A DNA stretch of 64,000 bases from Bradyrhizobium sp. Arg816 (lineage in GTDB: Bacteria > Pseudomonadota > Alphaproteobacteria > Rhizobiales > Xanthobacteraceae): assembly GCF_029989365.1 (NCBI RefSeq), contig NZ_JAPRAQ010000027.1, forward strand, positions 61,227 through 125,226, in the 5' to 3' direction. Shown here piece by piece: positions 1 through 7,518 of the stretch (its first letter is position 1; each line of letters begins with the position of its first letter). Position numbers and translations under genes: made by a program. The notes under the pieces were generated by a model that was not told the origin of the DNA, searched no databases, and saw nothing but the letters and a program-made list of their open reading frames with translations.

Positions 1-1037
1 TCCTGGTAGCCGATCGCGACCGCGAGCGAGGAGTTCTTGGTCAAATTGAGATACTGGCTCGTCATCGGCGGCACGATGACGCGCAGCGCCTGCGGCAGGA
101 TGATCTGCCGCAGCATGAAGCTGCGGCGCAAGCCTAGCGCATTGGCGGCATCCCATTGTCCGCGCGGCACGGACTGGATGCCGCTGCGCACGATCTCGGC
201 GATGAAGGCCGAGGTGTAGGTCACGAGCGCGATCAGCAGCGCGAAATATTCCGGCGCGAGCGTCAGCCCGCCGACGAAGTTGAAGCCGCGCAGCTCCGGC
301 CATTCGATCTTCCAGGACACACCAAGCGCCACGGACATCGCCGCCGGCAGCGCGACGATGAGGCCAACCGCAAAGGGCCACGCCGGCCGCGGCTTGCCGT
401 CGCGCATCTGCTGCGCGATCAGCCATCGCCTGATGAGATAGAACACGGCAAGCCCGAGCACGGCTGTACCGAGCACCCAGAGCTGCGGCGAGCCGACCGG
501 AATCGCCGGCAGGATCAGGCCGCGATTGGACAGGAACACGCCCTCGACCGGCCGCCAGGCCGCACGCGCGGCCGGCAGCGCCTGCATCAACACGTACCAG
601 AACAGAAGCTGCAGCAGCAGCGGGATGTCGCGGAGCGTTTCGACATAGACGGCGGCGAGCCGCGACAACAGCCAGTTGGCGGAGAGACGCGAAATGCCGA
701 TCAGCGTGCCCAGGATCGTCGCGAGCACGATGCCGATCACGGCGACGCGCAAGGTGTTGGCGATGCCGACGACGAAGGCCCACAGATACGTGTCCCTCGG
801 ATTATAAGAGAGCAGGCTGTCGGCGATCGGCATGCCGGCTTCGCGGCCGAGGAAAGCAAAGCCGGTCGTGATGCGGCGGGCCGAGAGATTGGTGACGGTG
901 TTGGACCAGAGGAAGGCGACAACCCCAAGCACGATTCCGACGACGAGCACCTGCCAGAACAGGCCTTGCAGCTCTCGGCGGCCAAATCCGCCGAAGAAGC
1001 GACGGCGGGGCGGCGGTCTTGGACTGTCTGAAGTCAC
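1..1037 (-). CDS. aapQ: Amino-acid ABC transporter permease, AapQ-like (3' end outside window)
   Basis: Inner-membrane permease of a general L-amino-acid ABC importer. I translated it by hand from the minus strand: a GTG start at 1037 follows an AGAAGGA ribosome site, and 345 codons run to the window edge, so the C-terminus is missing (the family is usually about 400 residues). The N-terminus is basic and Pro/Arg-rich, followed by a membrane segment (VLVVGIVLGVVAFLW). A long periplasmic region with RRITTGFAFLGREAG resembles AapQ, and the permease core ends near the window edge in ILPQALRVIVPP, the EAA-type loop that contacts the ATPase. It faces away from the RpiR gene at 1125. AapJ-like binding protein is encoded at 3366, so the transporter is split around the regulator; aapM and aapP may lie beyond the edge. 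Confidence 0.85.
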   Translation of the reverse strand, partial: MTSDSPRPPPRRRFFGGFGRRELQGLFWQVLVVGIVLGVVAFLWSNTVTNLSARRITTGFAFLGREAGMPIADSLLSYNPRDTYLWAFVVGIANTLRVAVIGIVLATILGTLIGISRLSANWLLSRLAAVYVETLRDIPLLLQLLFWYVLMQALPAARAAWRPVEGVFLSNRGLILPAIPVGSPQLWVLGTAVLGLAVFYLIRRWLIAQQMRDGKPRPAWPFAVGLIVALPAAMSVALGVSWKIEWPELRGFNFVGGLTLAPEYFALLIALVTYTSAFIAEIVRSGIQSVPRGQWDAANALGLRRSFMLRQIILPQALRVIVPPMTSQYLNLTKNSSLAVAIGYQ

Positions 1038-1124
1038 AGCACAAAAATCCTTCTGGCGAGCAACGATTTCCGGCGGCGCACGTCAACTGTTGCACCAATC
1101 CGAAAAGCGTGCAACAAATGTTTC

Positions 1125-1997
1125 ATGGCCGAGCCCGCGAAATCCTCGCCCTTGAGCGAACTGCGCATTGCGTTGCCATCGCTCCCCCTGCGCCTGCAGG
1201 AGGTCGGCCGCTTCGTCGCCGCCAATGACTACGACGCCACCACCCGTTCGATGCGCGATCTCGCCGCCGAGGCCGGCGCCGACCCGGCCGCATTTACGCG
1301 GCTTGCCAAGGCGATCGGCTATTCCGGCTGGGACCAATTGCGCGCGGCGCTCACCGAAGCGCGGCGGCCGTCGCAGATCTCACCTTTCTCCGGCCGCGCC
1401 AAGAGCCGCCGTCACGGCCCGAACGCCGATGTCGCGCTGGTCACCGACAAGCTCGAGGCCGAGGGCGCCGGCCTTTTGCGCATTCCGGCCCAGCCGATTG
1501 CGGATGCCGCCCGCGCGCTGCACGACGCCAAGCGGATCTGGATTGCCGGTTACCGAAGCTGCCGGAGCGTCGCGGAGCTCTTGAACTACGAGCTCCGGCT
1601 GTTCCGTCCCGAACAGGTGCAACTCGTCGGCGCATCCGGCCCCGACGATCTCGATCTGGGCGCCTTTCGTCCCGGCGAGGCCGTCATCGTCATCGGCTTC
1701 CTGCCCTACACGCATGCGAGCGTCCGTGTTGCGCAGGCCGCCCATCGTGCCGGCACAGCGCTGATCGCGATCGCGGACAGCCTCTCGGCGCCGATGGCCG
1801 AAGGCGCCGACCACGTGCTGCTGTTTGAGGCGGCCTCGTCCCCCGGCTTCTTCCCGAGCCTCACCGGCGCCATCGCGATTGCGCAATCGCTCGCGGCGGT
1901 AACATTCTCGCTCGGCGGCACGACCGCAAAGAAGCGCCTGGAAACCACCGAGGCGCGGCTCGCCGCGGCCTCCACTTACGTCCCAGAGAAAGGTTGA
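1125..1997 (+). CDS. MurR/RpiR-family transcriptional regulator
   Basis: A 290-residue regulator with the two-part RpiR layout. An N-terminal helix-turn-helix domain occupies residues about 1-80 (SMRDLAAEAGADPAAFTRL followed by IGYSGWDQLR). A C-terminal SIS sugar-phosphate-type ligand domain spans about 110-265, with the Ser-rich loop IAGYRSCRSVAELLNYEL and the second strand VIVIGFLPYTHASVRVA. It is divergent from aapQ with about 87 bases between starts and lies 3 bases upstream of the aminotransferase. It therefore probably controls this amino-acid cluster in both directions. The inducer cannot be read from the sequence. RpiR proteins next to amino-acid transporters need not sense sugar phosphates. 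Confidence 0.88.
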   Translation: MAEPAKSSPLSELRIALPSLPLRLQEVGRFVAANDYDATTRSMRDLAAEAGADPAAFTRLAKAIGYSGWDQLRAALTEARRPSQISPFSGRAKSRRHGPNADVALVTDKLEAEGAGLLRIPAQPIADAARALHDAKRIWIAGYRSCRSVAELLNYELRLFRPEQVQLVGASGPDDLDLGAFRPGEAVIVIGFLPYTHASVRVAQAAHRAGTALIAIADSLSAPMAEGADHVLLFEAASSPGFFPSLTGAIAIAQSLAAVTFSLGGTTAKKRLETTEARLAAASTYVPEKG

Positions 1998-2000
1998 CCC

Positions 2001-3350
2001 ATGGCCGCTCGCACCAGCCGCGTGCTGCACCGTTCGTTGCGCGAAACGCCGCCCAAGGCGATCGGCGGCGAAGGCGTCTATCTCTTCGCCGAGGACGGGC
2101 GGCGCGTGATCGACGCCTCCGGCGGCGCAGCCGTCTCCTGCCTCGGCCATCAGCATCCGCGCGTGATCGCGGCGATGGCAAAACAGGCCGCGACGCTGGC
2201 CTATGCGCACACCGCCTTCTTCTCCTCCGAGCCGGCCGAGGCGCTGGCCGAGACGCTGGTCGGGCACGAACCCGGCGGTCTCGCCTACGCCTATTTCGTC
2301 AGCGGCGGATCGGAGGCGATCGAAGCCAGCATCAAGCTCGCGCGGCAATATTTCATCGAGCGCGGCGAGCCGCAGCGGCAGCACTTCATTGCGCGGCGGC
2401 AGAGCTATCACGGCAACACGCTCGGCGCGCTAGCCGCCGGTGGCAATGCCTGGCGGCGCGCGCCCTATGCGCCCCTGCTGTCCGGGGCCTTCAGCCATGT
2501 GACGCCGGCCTTTGCCTATCACGAGAAGCACCAGGGCGAATCCGATGCGCAGTTCGTGGCGCGACTGGCCGCTGAGCTCGAAGCCGAATTTCAGCGGCTT
2601 GGCCCCGACACCGTCGCCGCGTTCCTCGCCGAGCCCGTCGTCGGTGCCACCGCCGGTGCGGTGACGGCACCGGACGGCTACTTCAAAGCCGTGCGTGACA
2701 TCTGCGACCGACATGGCGCGCTGCTCATCCTCGACGAAGTCATGAGCGGCATGGGCCGCACCGGCACGACGCACGCCTGGGAGCAGGAGGGCGTTGCTCC
2801 TGATATCCAGGCGATCGCAAAGGGCCTCGGCGGCGGCTACCAGCCGATCGGCGCGATGCTCGCGAGTGGTAGGATTATCGACACCATCCGCGCCGGATCG
2901 GGCGCGTTCCAGCATGGCCACACTTATCTCGCGCATCCCCTCGCCTGCGCGGCCGCGCTCGCGGTGCAGGACGTCATACGCGAAGACCGCCTGCTCGACC
3001 GCGTCAAGGAGCGTGGCAAGCAGCTCGAGCAGCGCCTGACCGAGCGCTTCGGCAATCACCGCCATGTCGGCGATATCAGAGGCCGCGGCCTGTTCTGGGC
3101 GATCGAGCTCGTCGCCGACCGCGCCAGCCGCACCTCGTTCGATCCCGCGCTCAAGCTGAACCAGAAGATCAAGGCGGAGGCCTTCGCCAACGGGCTCGGC
3201 TGCTATCCGGGCGGCGGCACCGTGGACGGCGTCCGTGGCGACCATGTGCTGCTGGCGCCGCCCTACATCGCTTCGGCTGACGAGATCGACCTGATCGTCG
3301 ACAAGCTCGGCACGGCCGTCGACAACGTGTTGCGTAGTGTCAATCACTGA
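2001..3350 (+). CDS. Class III (PLP-dependent) aminotransferase
   Basis: A 449-residue fold-type I aminotransferase of the omega-amino-acid group. The cofactor-binding Asp is in LDEVMSGMGR (D245) and the Schiff-base Lys in AIAKGLGGGYQPIG (K274). SGGSEAIEASIK (101-112) is the phosphate-binding Gly/Ser region, and SYHGNT (135-140) provides the ring-stacking residue. The ATG lies 3 bases after the RpiR stop, so the two are almost certainly co-transcribed. The next gene is a binding protein 15 bases downstream. Together they suggest transport and deamination of an amino acid or omega-amino compound. The exact substrate is not determinable; family members act on beta-alanine, 4-aminobutyrate, taurine and 2,2-dialkylglycine. 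Confidence 0.88.
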   Translation: MAARTSRVLHRSLRETPPKAIGGEGVYLFAEDGRRVIDASGGAAVSCLGHQHPRVIAAMAKQAATLAYAHTAFFSSEPAEALAETLVGHEPGGLAYAYFVSGGSEAIEASIKLARQYFIERGEPQRQHFIARRQSYHGNTLGALAAGGNAWRRAPYAPLLSGAFSHVTPAFAYHEKHQGESDAQFVARLAAELEAEFQRLGPDTVAAFLAEPVVGATAGAVTAPDGYFKAVRDICDRHGALLILDEVMSGMGRTGTTHAWEQEGVAPDIQAIAKGLGGGYQPIGAMLASGRIIDTIRAGSGAFQHGHTYLAHPLACAAALAVQDVIREDRLLDRVKERGKQLEQRLTERFGNHRHVGDIRGRGLFWAIELVADRASRTSFDPALKLNQKIKAEAFANGLGCYPGGGTVDGVRGDHVLLAPPYIASADEIDLIVDKLGTAVDNVLRSVNH

Positions 3351-3365
3351 GGGGAGAGTCATATC

Positions 3366-4376
3366 ATGAGGAAAGTGGTTATCGCGGCGAGCATGCTCGC
3401 GGCATCGACGGTTGCCGCGTCGGCGGCGACGCTCGACACGGTGAAGAGCCGCGGCACGCTGATCTGCGGCGTCAGCGCCGGCTTTGCCGGCTTCTCCGCG
3501 CCGGACTCGCAGGGCAATTACAAGGGTCTCGACGTCGATTATTGTCGCGCGCTCGCAGCCGGCGTGCTCGGCGACGCCAGCAAGGTGCGCTACGTCTCGC
3601 TGACCGCGCAGAATCGCTTCACCGCGCTGCAATCGGGTGAGATCGACGTACTCTACCGCAACTCGACCCAGACCTATCTGCGTGGCGTGACGCTGGGCCT
3701 GCGCCAGGGTCCGATCAACTTCTACGACGGCCAGGGTTTTGTCGTGAAGAAGGACCTCGGCGTCAAGGAGCTGAAGGACCTCAAGGGCGCCACGGTCTGC
3801 GTCGCGCAGGGCACCACGCATGAAGTCACGCTCGGCGACTACGGCCGCGCCAACGGCATCGACTGGAAGCCGCTGGTGTTCGACCGCGTCGACACCATGT
3901 ACCAGACCTTCTTCGGCGGCCGCTGCGATGCCATGACCCAGGATGCCTCCGCGCTCGCTGGCGCCGTGACGACCGCGGCGCCGAATCCCGCCGATTACGT
4001 CGTGCTGCCGCAGACCATCAGCAAGGAGCCGCTCGGGCCCTTCACCCGCAATGGCGACGAAGTCTGGAGCGACATCATCACCTGGTTGCATTACGGCCTG
4101 ATCGAGGCCGAGGAGCTCGGCGTCGCGCAAGGCAATGTCGATGAGATGGCGAAGTCACAGACGCCGGCGGTCCAGCGCCTGCTGGGTGCCTCCGGCGACC
4201 TCGGCTCGCGGCTCGGTCTCGACAACAAATGGCTGGTGACAGTGATCAAGGCCACCGGCAATTACGGCGAAATCTACGAGCGCAATGTCGGCAAGGCGAG
4301 CCCGCTCAAGCTCGACCGCGGCCTCAACGGCCTCTGGAGCAAGGGCGGCTTGATGTACGCGGTGCCGTTCAAGTAA
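3366..4376 (+). CDS. aapJ: Periplasmic amino-acid-binding protein, AapJ-like
   Basis: A 336-residue periplasmic solute-binding protein. A cleavable signal peptide is visible (MRKVVIAASMLAASTVAASA, cleavage near residue 20). The mature start LDTVKSRGTLICGVS and the motifs DVDYCRALAAGVLGD and DVLYRNSTQTYLRG are typical of AapJ/general L-amino-acid-binding proteins. A purine-rich GGGGAGAG site precedes the ATG. It sits directly after the aminotransferase, while the matching permease gene aapQ is on the opposite strand at the window start. The natural reading is one transporter with its genes on both sides of the regulator. The length matches AapJ (about 340). Confidence 0.9.
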   Translation: MRKVVIAASMLAASTVAASAATLDTVKSRGTLICGVSAGFAGFSAPDSQGNYKGLDVDYCRALAAGVLGDASKVRYVSLTAQNRFTALQSGEIDVLYRNSTQTYLRGVTLGLRQGPINFYDGQGFVVKKDLGVKELKDLKGATVCVAQGTTHEVTLGDYGRANGIDWKPLVFDRVDTMYQTFFGGRCDAMTQDASALAGAVTTAAPNPADYVVLPQTISKEPLGPFTRNGDEVWSDIITWLHYGLIEAEELGVAQGNVDEMAKSQTPAVQRLLGASGDLGSRLGLDNKWLVTVIKATGNYGEIYERNVGKASPLKLDRGLNGLWSKGGLMYAVPFK

Positions 4377-4561
4377 ACGGTGCTTCACCTCTCCCCGCGC
4401 ATGTCCGCCGAAGCTTTAGCGAAGGCGGATGCGGGGAGAGGTCGGATTGCGATCCGGGTTAGGGGGAGTCTCCTCGAATCCCGCTTTCACCTTTGGTACG
4501 GATAGAGCCCCTCACCCCGACCCTCTCCCCGTAAGAACGGGGCGAGGGAGAAGAGACACCG
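4377..4561. repeat. Extragenic palindrome cluster (CTCTCCCCGC family)
   Basis: This gap is filled by nested inverted repeats. Perfect 11-base arms CCTCTCCCCGC (4388-4398) and GCGGGGAGAGG (4431-4441) enclose an inner TCCGCC/GGCGGA stem. A second hairpin built on CTCTCCCCGT/ACGGGGCGAG follows at about 4521-4550. Related CTCCCC hairpins recur at 21150-21312 and 49398-49555. It probably also acts as a processing or termination structure downstream of aapJ. The racemase-family gene starts immediately after it. Confidence 0.75.
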
Positions 4562-5200
4562 ATGCGCATCGCCCTGATCCACGCCCTCAAGCATTCCATC
4601 GCCCCGATCGAGGCCGCGTTCGCGAAGGCGTGGCCGGAGGCGCGGCTGATGAACCTGCTCGACGACAGCCTGTCGGCGGATCTGGCCTGCGACGGCGTGC
4701 TCAACGATGCCATGACCGAGCGCTTCCTCGCGCTCGGCGACTATGCGGTAGCCACTGGAGCGAACGGAATCCTGTTCACCTGCTCGGCCTTCGGCCCCTG
4801 CATCGAGGCCGTCGCGCGCGCACATGCGACGATGCCCGTGCTGAAGCCGAACGAGGCGATGATCGAGCAGGCCGTGAACATGGGCAAGCGGATTGGCCTG
4901 CTCTCGACCTTCCCGCCGACACTGGCCTCGATGCCACCGGAGTTTCCGGCCTCGGCCCAGGTCGTGCCGAAACTCGCCGAGGGCGCGCTGGCGGCGCTCG
5001 ATCGCGGCGATCGTGCCATGCACGACAGGGTGATCGTCGAGGCTTCAAAGGACTTGCGCGATTGTGACGTCATTGCGCTCGCGCAATTCAGCATCGCCGC
5101 AACCGCGCCGCTGGTCGCCGAAGCCACCGGCCGCCCGGTCGTGACGACCCCGGACAGCGCGGTCGACAAGCTGATGAGGCTGCTGAAAGCGAAGGCCTAG
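4562..5200 (+). CDS. Aspartate/glutamate racemase-superfamily protein with one catalytic Cys
   Basis: A 212-residue protein of the Asp/Glu/hydantoin racemase superfamily. The first catalytic loop is intact (GILFTCSAFGPC, C74). The second position, where two-base racemases carry a Cys in a VxxGC-type loop, reads DVIALAQFS, so Q175 stands where Cys is expected. Two-cysteine members racemise by proton transfer on both faces; one-cysteine relatives such as arylmalonate decarboxylase and maleate isomerase do other chemistry. Racemase activity is therefore doubtful and a decarboxylase or isomerase role is possible. It follows the Aap-type binding protein but is separated from it by a repeat cluster. 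Confidence 0.8.
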   Translation: MRIALIHALKHSIAPIEAAFAKAWPEARLMNLLDDSLSADLACDGVLNDAMTERFLALGDYAVATGANGILFTCSAFGPCIEAVARAHATMPVLKPNEAMIEQAVNMGKRIGLLSTFPPTLASMPPEFPASAQVVPKLAEGALAALDRGDRAMHDRVIVEASKDLRDCDVIALAQFSIAATAPLVAEATGRPVVTTPDSAVDKLMRLLKAKA

Positions 5201-5844
5201 GCGCCGGACTTTTTCCGACGTCGCGCATCCTTGATCGCAGCAGCGAGCGCGGCCTTCGTTTCGTTCACAAAGTCCTCGACCAGTTCCTCGCGCGTGGCAT
5301 GCGCGGCCTCGCCGGTGAAGAGGCCCTGTTCGGCCAGCATCACCACGCCATGCAACGCCGCCCAGATCTTGAGCGCTTGCCGCTCGCGCAAAAAGCCGAC
5401 CGCCGGCGCCTCGAGGGCTTCGATCACCAGCGCGAACGTCTCGCGCGTGGCATCGTGCAGCTCGCTGCCCTTTGCCGCGCATGACACGGTGCGGGAGGCG
5501 AACATCAGGCGATAGATGCCGTTGCGGCGCAGACCGAAATCGAGCATCGCCTGCGCCAGCCGCGACAGTTTCGATTGCTTCGACGGCTTCGCCATCGCCT
5601 CGCGCAGAAGTGCACTGAGCTGCCGGAACGCCTCCGCCGTCACCGCCGTTAGCAGCGCATCACGGTCGGCAAAATGCCGATACGGCGCCGGCTGCGAGAC
5701 GCCGAGCTGTTTGGCAAGCGCCTTGATGCTGATCGCCTCGGCGCCGCCCTGCTCCGCCTCGCGCAGCGCGGCCTTGATCAAGGCGTCACGGAGATCGCCA
5801 TGGTGGTAGGTATTCTCCGGCTTACGGACGAGTTGTGAACGCAT
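5197..5844 (-). CDS. TetR/AcrR-family transcriptional regulator
   Basis: A 215-residue repressor-type protein. The N-terminal DNA-binding domain (about 12-60) contains the TetR helix-turn-helix (ISIKALAKQLGVSQPAPYRHF), followed by an all-helical ligand and dimerisation domain (about 75-200). It ends 3' to 3' with the racemase-family gene, overlapping it by 4 bases. It is divergent from the ferredoxin-P450 pair, with a strong inverted repeat in the shared intergenic region at 5850-5875. By position it most likely represses the P450 operon and possibly itself. The ligand is unknown, perhaps the P450 substrate. Confidence 0.9.
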   Translation of the reverse strand: MRSQLVRKPENTYHHGDLRDALIKAALREAEQGGAEAISIKALAKQLGVSQPAPYRHFADRDALLTAVTAEAFRQLSALLREAMAKPSKQSKLSRLAQAMLDFGLRRNGIYRLMFASRTVSCAAKGSELHDATRETFALVIEALEAPAVGFLRERQALKIWAALHGVVMLAEQGLFTGEAAHATREELVEDFVNETKAALAAAIKDARRRKKSGA

Positions 5845-5849
5845 GTTAC

Positions 5850-5875
5850 GTCAAGCCTATAAGTTTGCGCTTGAC
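5850..5875. promoter_or_regulatory. Candidate TetR operator (perfect inverted repeat)
   Basis: GTCAAGC (5850-5856) and GCTTGAC (5869-5875) are perfect inverted 7-base arms separated by 12 bases. The site begins 6 bases upstream of the tetR start and its right arm covers the -35 hexamer of the outward promoter. A repressor bound here would block both genes. Confidence 0.6.
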
Positions 5876-5900
5876 AGGGGAAGCCCGCCGCGAATGTAAT
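5871..5900 (+). promoter_or_regulatory. Sigma-70-type promoter for the ferredoxin-P450 operon
   Basis: A consensus -35 TTGACA (5871-5876) is followed after 18 bases by TGTAAT (5895-5900), one mismatch from TATAAT. The transcript would have a leader of roughly 90 bases that includes a GC-rich hairpin CGGCGGCA/TGCCGCCG at 5917-5934. Confidence 0.55.
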
Positions 5901-5996
5901 AGGATATAACTTAAAGCGGCGGCAAATGCCGCCGATAAAACTCACATGAGGAACGCGCGGCCTTCGGGTCCCGCGCACACGACCGAGGAAGCCGCC

Positions 5997-6206
5997 ATGA
6001 CAGAGCGACTGAGGGTTCACGTCGATCCCGACAAATGCCAGGGCCACGCACGCTGCAAGGCGCTTGCACCGGAGCTGTTCGAGCTCGACGAATACGGCAA
6101 CGCCCATGAGGCCGGGGACGGCACCGTGCCGCCCGGCCTCGAAGACAAGGCCTGGCTCGCCAAATCCAACTGCCCGGAAATTGCGATCGATGTGATCGAG
6201 GAGTAG
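5997..6206 (+). CDS. P450-associated small ferredoxin with a CxxHxxC cluster motif
   Basis: A 69-residue ferredoxin that would pass electrons to the adjacent P450. Only three cluster cysteines are present: C14, C20 and C59 (the last in an NCPE motif). The position of the usual second Cys is His17 (CQGHARC). Such proteins normally carry a [3Fe-4S] or an unusual [4Fe-4S] cluster and are typical partners of bacterial class I P450s. I chose the ATG at 5997 because GAGGAA sits 6 bases before it; an upstream in-frame start at 5946 has no good ribosome site and would add non-homologous residues. No ferredoxin reductase is encoded nearby, so a reductase must come from elsewhere. Confidence 0.88.
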   Translation: MTERLRVHVDPDKCQGHARCKALAPELFELDEYGNAHEAGDGTVPPGLEDKAWLAKSNCPEIAIDVIEE

Positions 6207-6265
6207 CGCGGCTCCTGCCCGCTTGCGTGCTTTCAGCGAACACGAGCCCCAAAGGGATTTCCCGT

Positions 6266-7486
6266 ATGTCCGACGTCAGCCAGCCCGCCGCCCATCCCCC
6301 CGTGACCGACTGGGTCCATGATTTCGACCACACCGATCCGCAATGGACGGACGATCCCTTCCCGATCTGGGAGGAGCTGCGTGCCGCGAGCCCGGTCGTG
6401 CACACCGACCGTTTTCTCGGCTGCTACATGCCGACGACCTACGAGGCCGTGCGCGAGATCGCCAACGACACCGAGCATTTCTCCTCGCGCCGCATCATCG
6501 TCCGTGACGTCCGGCCGGAGATTTCCAGGAACGCGGCGCCGCCGATCACCTCCGATCCGCCCGTGCACAAGCCGGCCAAGCAATTGCTGCTGCCGCCGTT
6601 CACGCCGGATGCGATGAAGAAGCTCGAGCCCCGCATGCGCGCGATCTGCAACGAGCTGATCGACGGCTTCATCGCCGACGGCCAGGTGGATGCCGCGGCG
6701 CGCTACAGCAAATACATCCCTGTGCGCGCGATCGCCCACATGCTCGGCATTCCCGAGTCTGACAGCGATCTCTTCATCAACTGGATCCATATGATCCTGG
6801 AGCTCGGCATCAAGGACGAGAATATGCTGCTCCAGGCCGTGCACGAGATGAGCGACTATTTCAGGACCCATATCGAGGAGCGCAGATCGAAGCCGACCGG
6901 CGATCTGATTTCCTATCTGATGAATGCCAAGGACAAGGAAGGCCAGCCGCTGGAAGAGTCCCATGTGCTGGGTTCGCTGCGGCTGCTCCTGATCGCCGGC
7001 ATCGACACCACCTGGAGTGCGATCGGCTCCTCGCTCTGGCATCTCGCCCGTACGCCGGCCGACCGCGAACGGCTGATCGCCGAGCCCGGGCTGATCCCGA
7101 CCGCCGTGGAGGAGCTGCTGCGGGCTTATTCGCCGGTGACCATGGCCCGCGAGGTGGTCAAGGAGACCACGATCTCGGGCTGCCCGGTCAAGGCGGGCAA
7201 CATGGTGCTGCTGTCGTTCCCGGCCGCCAACCGCGACCCCAAGATGTTTCCGGACGCTGACAAAGTCGTGATCGACCGCCGCGAGAACCGCCATGCCGCC
7301 TTCGGCCTCGGCGTCCACCGCTGCGTCGGTTCCAACCTTGCACGCATGGAGATGCAGATTGCGCTGGAGGAATGGCTGAAGCGGATCCCCGACTTCGCTC
7401 TCGATCCGGCAGGCACGGTGACCTGGTCACAGGGCACGGTGAGAGGCCCCCGCCAGTTGCCATTTCTGCTCGGAAAGGCGATGTAG
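6266..7486 (+). CDS. Cytochrome P450 (soluble bacterial class I)
   Basis: A 406-residue haem monooxygenase. The I-helix oxygen-activation motif is AGIDTT (244-249), the K-helix ExxR is EELLR (E282-R285), and the haem loop is FGLGVHRCVG with the thiolate ligand C353. The start at 6266 is preferred over 6227 because AAAGGG lies about 9 bases upstream. It lies 59 bases after the ferredoxin and just before an MHS-type permease and a molybdoenzyme-like gene. The arrangement fits uptake and hydroxylation of a small organic acid or aromatic compound. P450s paired with [3Fe-4S] ferredoxins are known from Rhodopseudomonas, but I cannot assign a CYP subfamily with confidence. Confidence 0.93.
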   Translation: MSDVSQPAAHPPVTDWVHDFDHTDPQWTDDPFPIWEELRAASPVVHTDRFLGCYMPTTYEAVREIANDTEHFSSRRIIVRDVRPEISRNAAPPITSDPPVHKPAKQLLLPPFTPDAMKKLEPRMRAICNELIDGFIADGQVDAAARYSKYIPVRAIAHMLGIPESDSDLFINWIHMILELGIKDENMLLQAVHEMSDYFRTHIEERRSKPTGDLISYLMNAKDKEGQPLEESHVLGSLRLLLIAGIDTTWSAIGSSLWHLARTPADRERLIAEPGLIPTAVEELLRAYSPVTMAREVVKETTISGCPVKAGNMVLLSFPAANRDPKMFPDADKVVIDRRENRHAAFGLGVHRCVGSNLARMEMQIALEEWLKRIPDFALDPAGTVTWSQGTVRGPRQLPFLLGKAM

Positions 7487-7518
7487 GCCTTTCCAAGACC
7501 AAAGGAGAGAGGCCGGAC

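Noticed and set aside
156..1031. 291-residue plus-strand frame at the window start
   Set aside because: The minus strand here encodes the AapQ-like permease, with good membrane segments and start site, which explains the sequence.
2430..4130. 566-residue open frame on the minus strand
   Set aside because: It is antisense to the aminotransferase and AapJ-like genes, both of which have clear motifs and ribosome sites.
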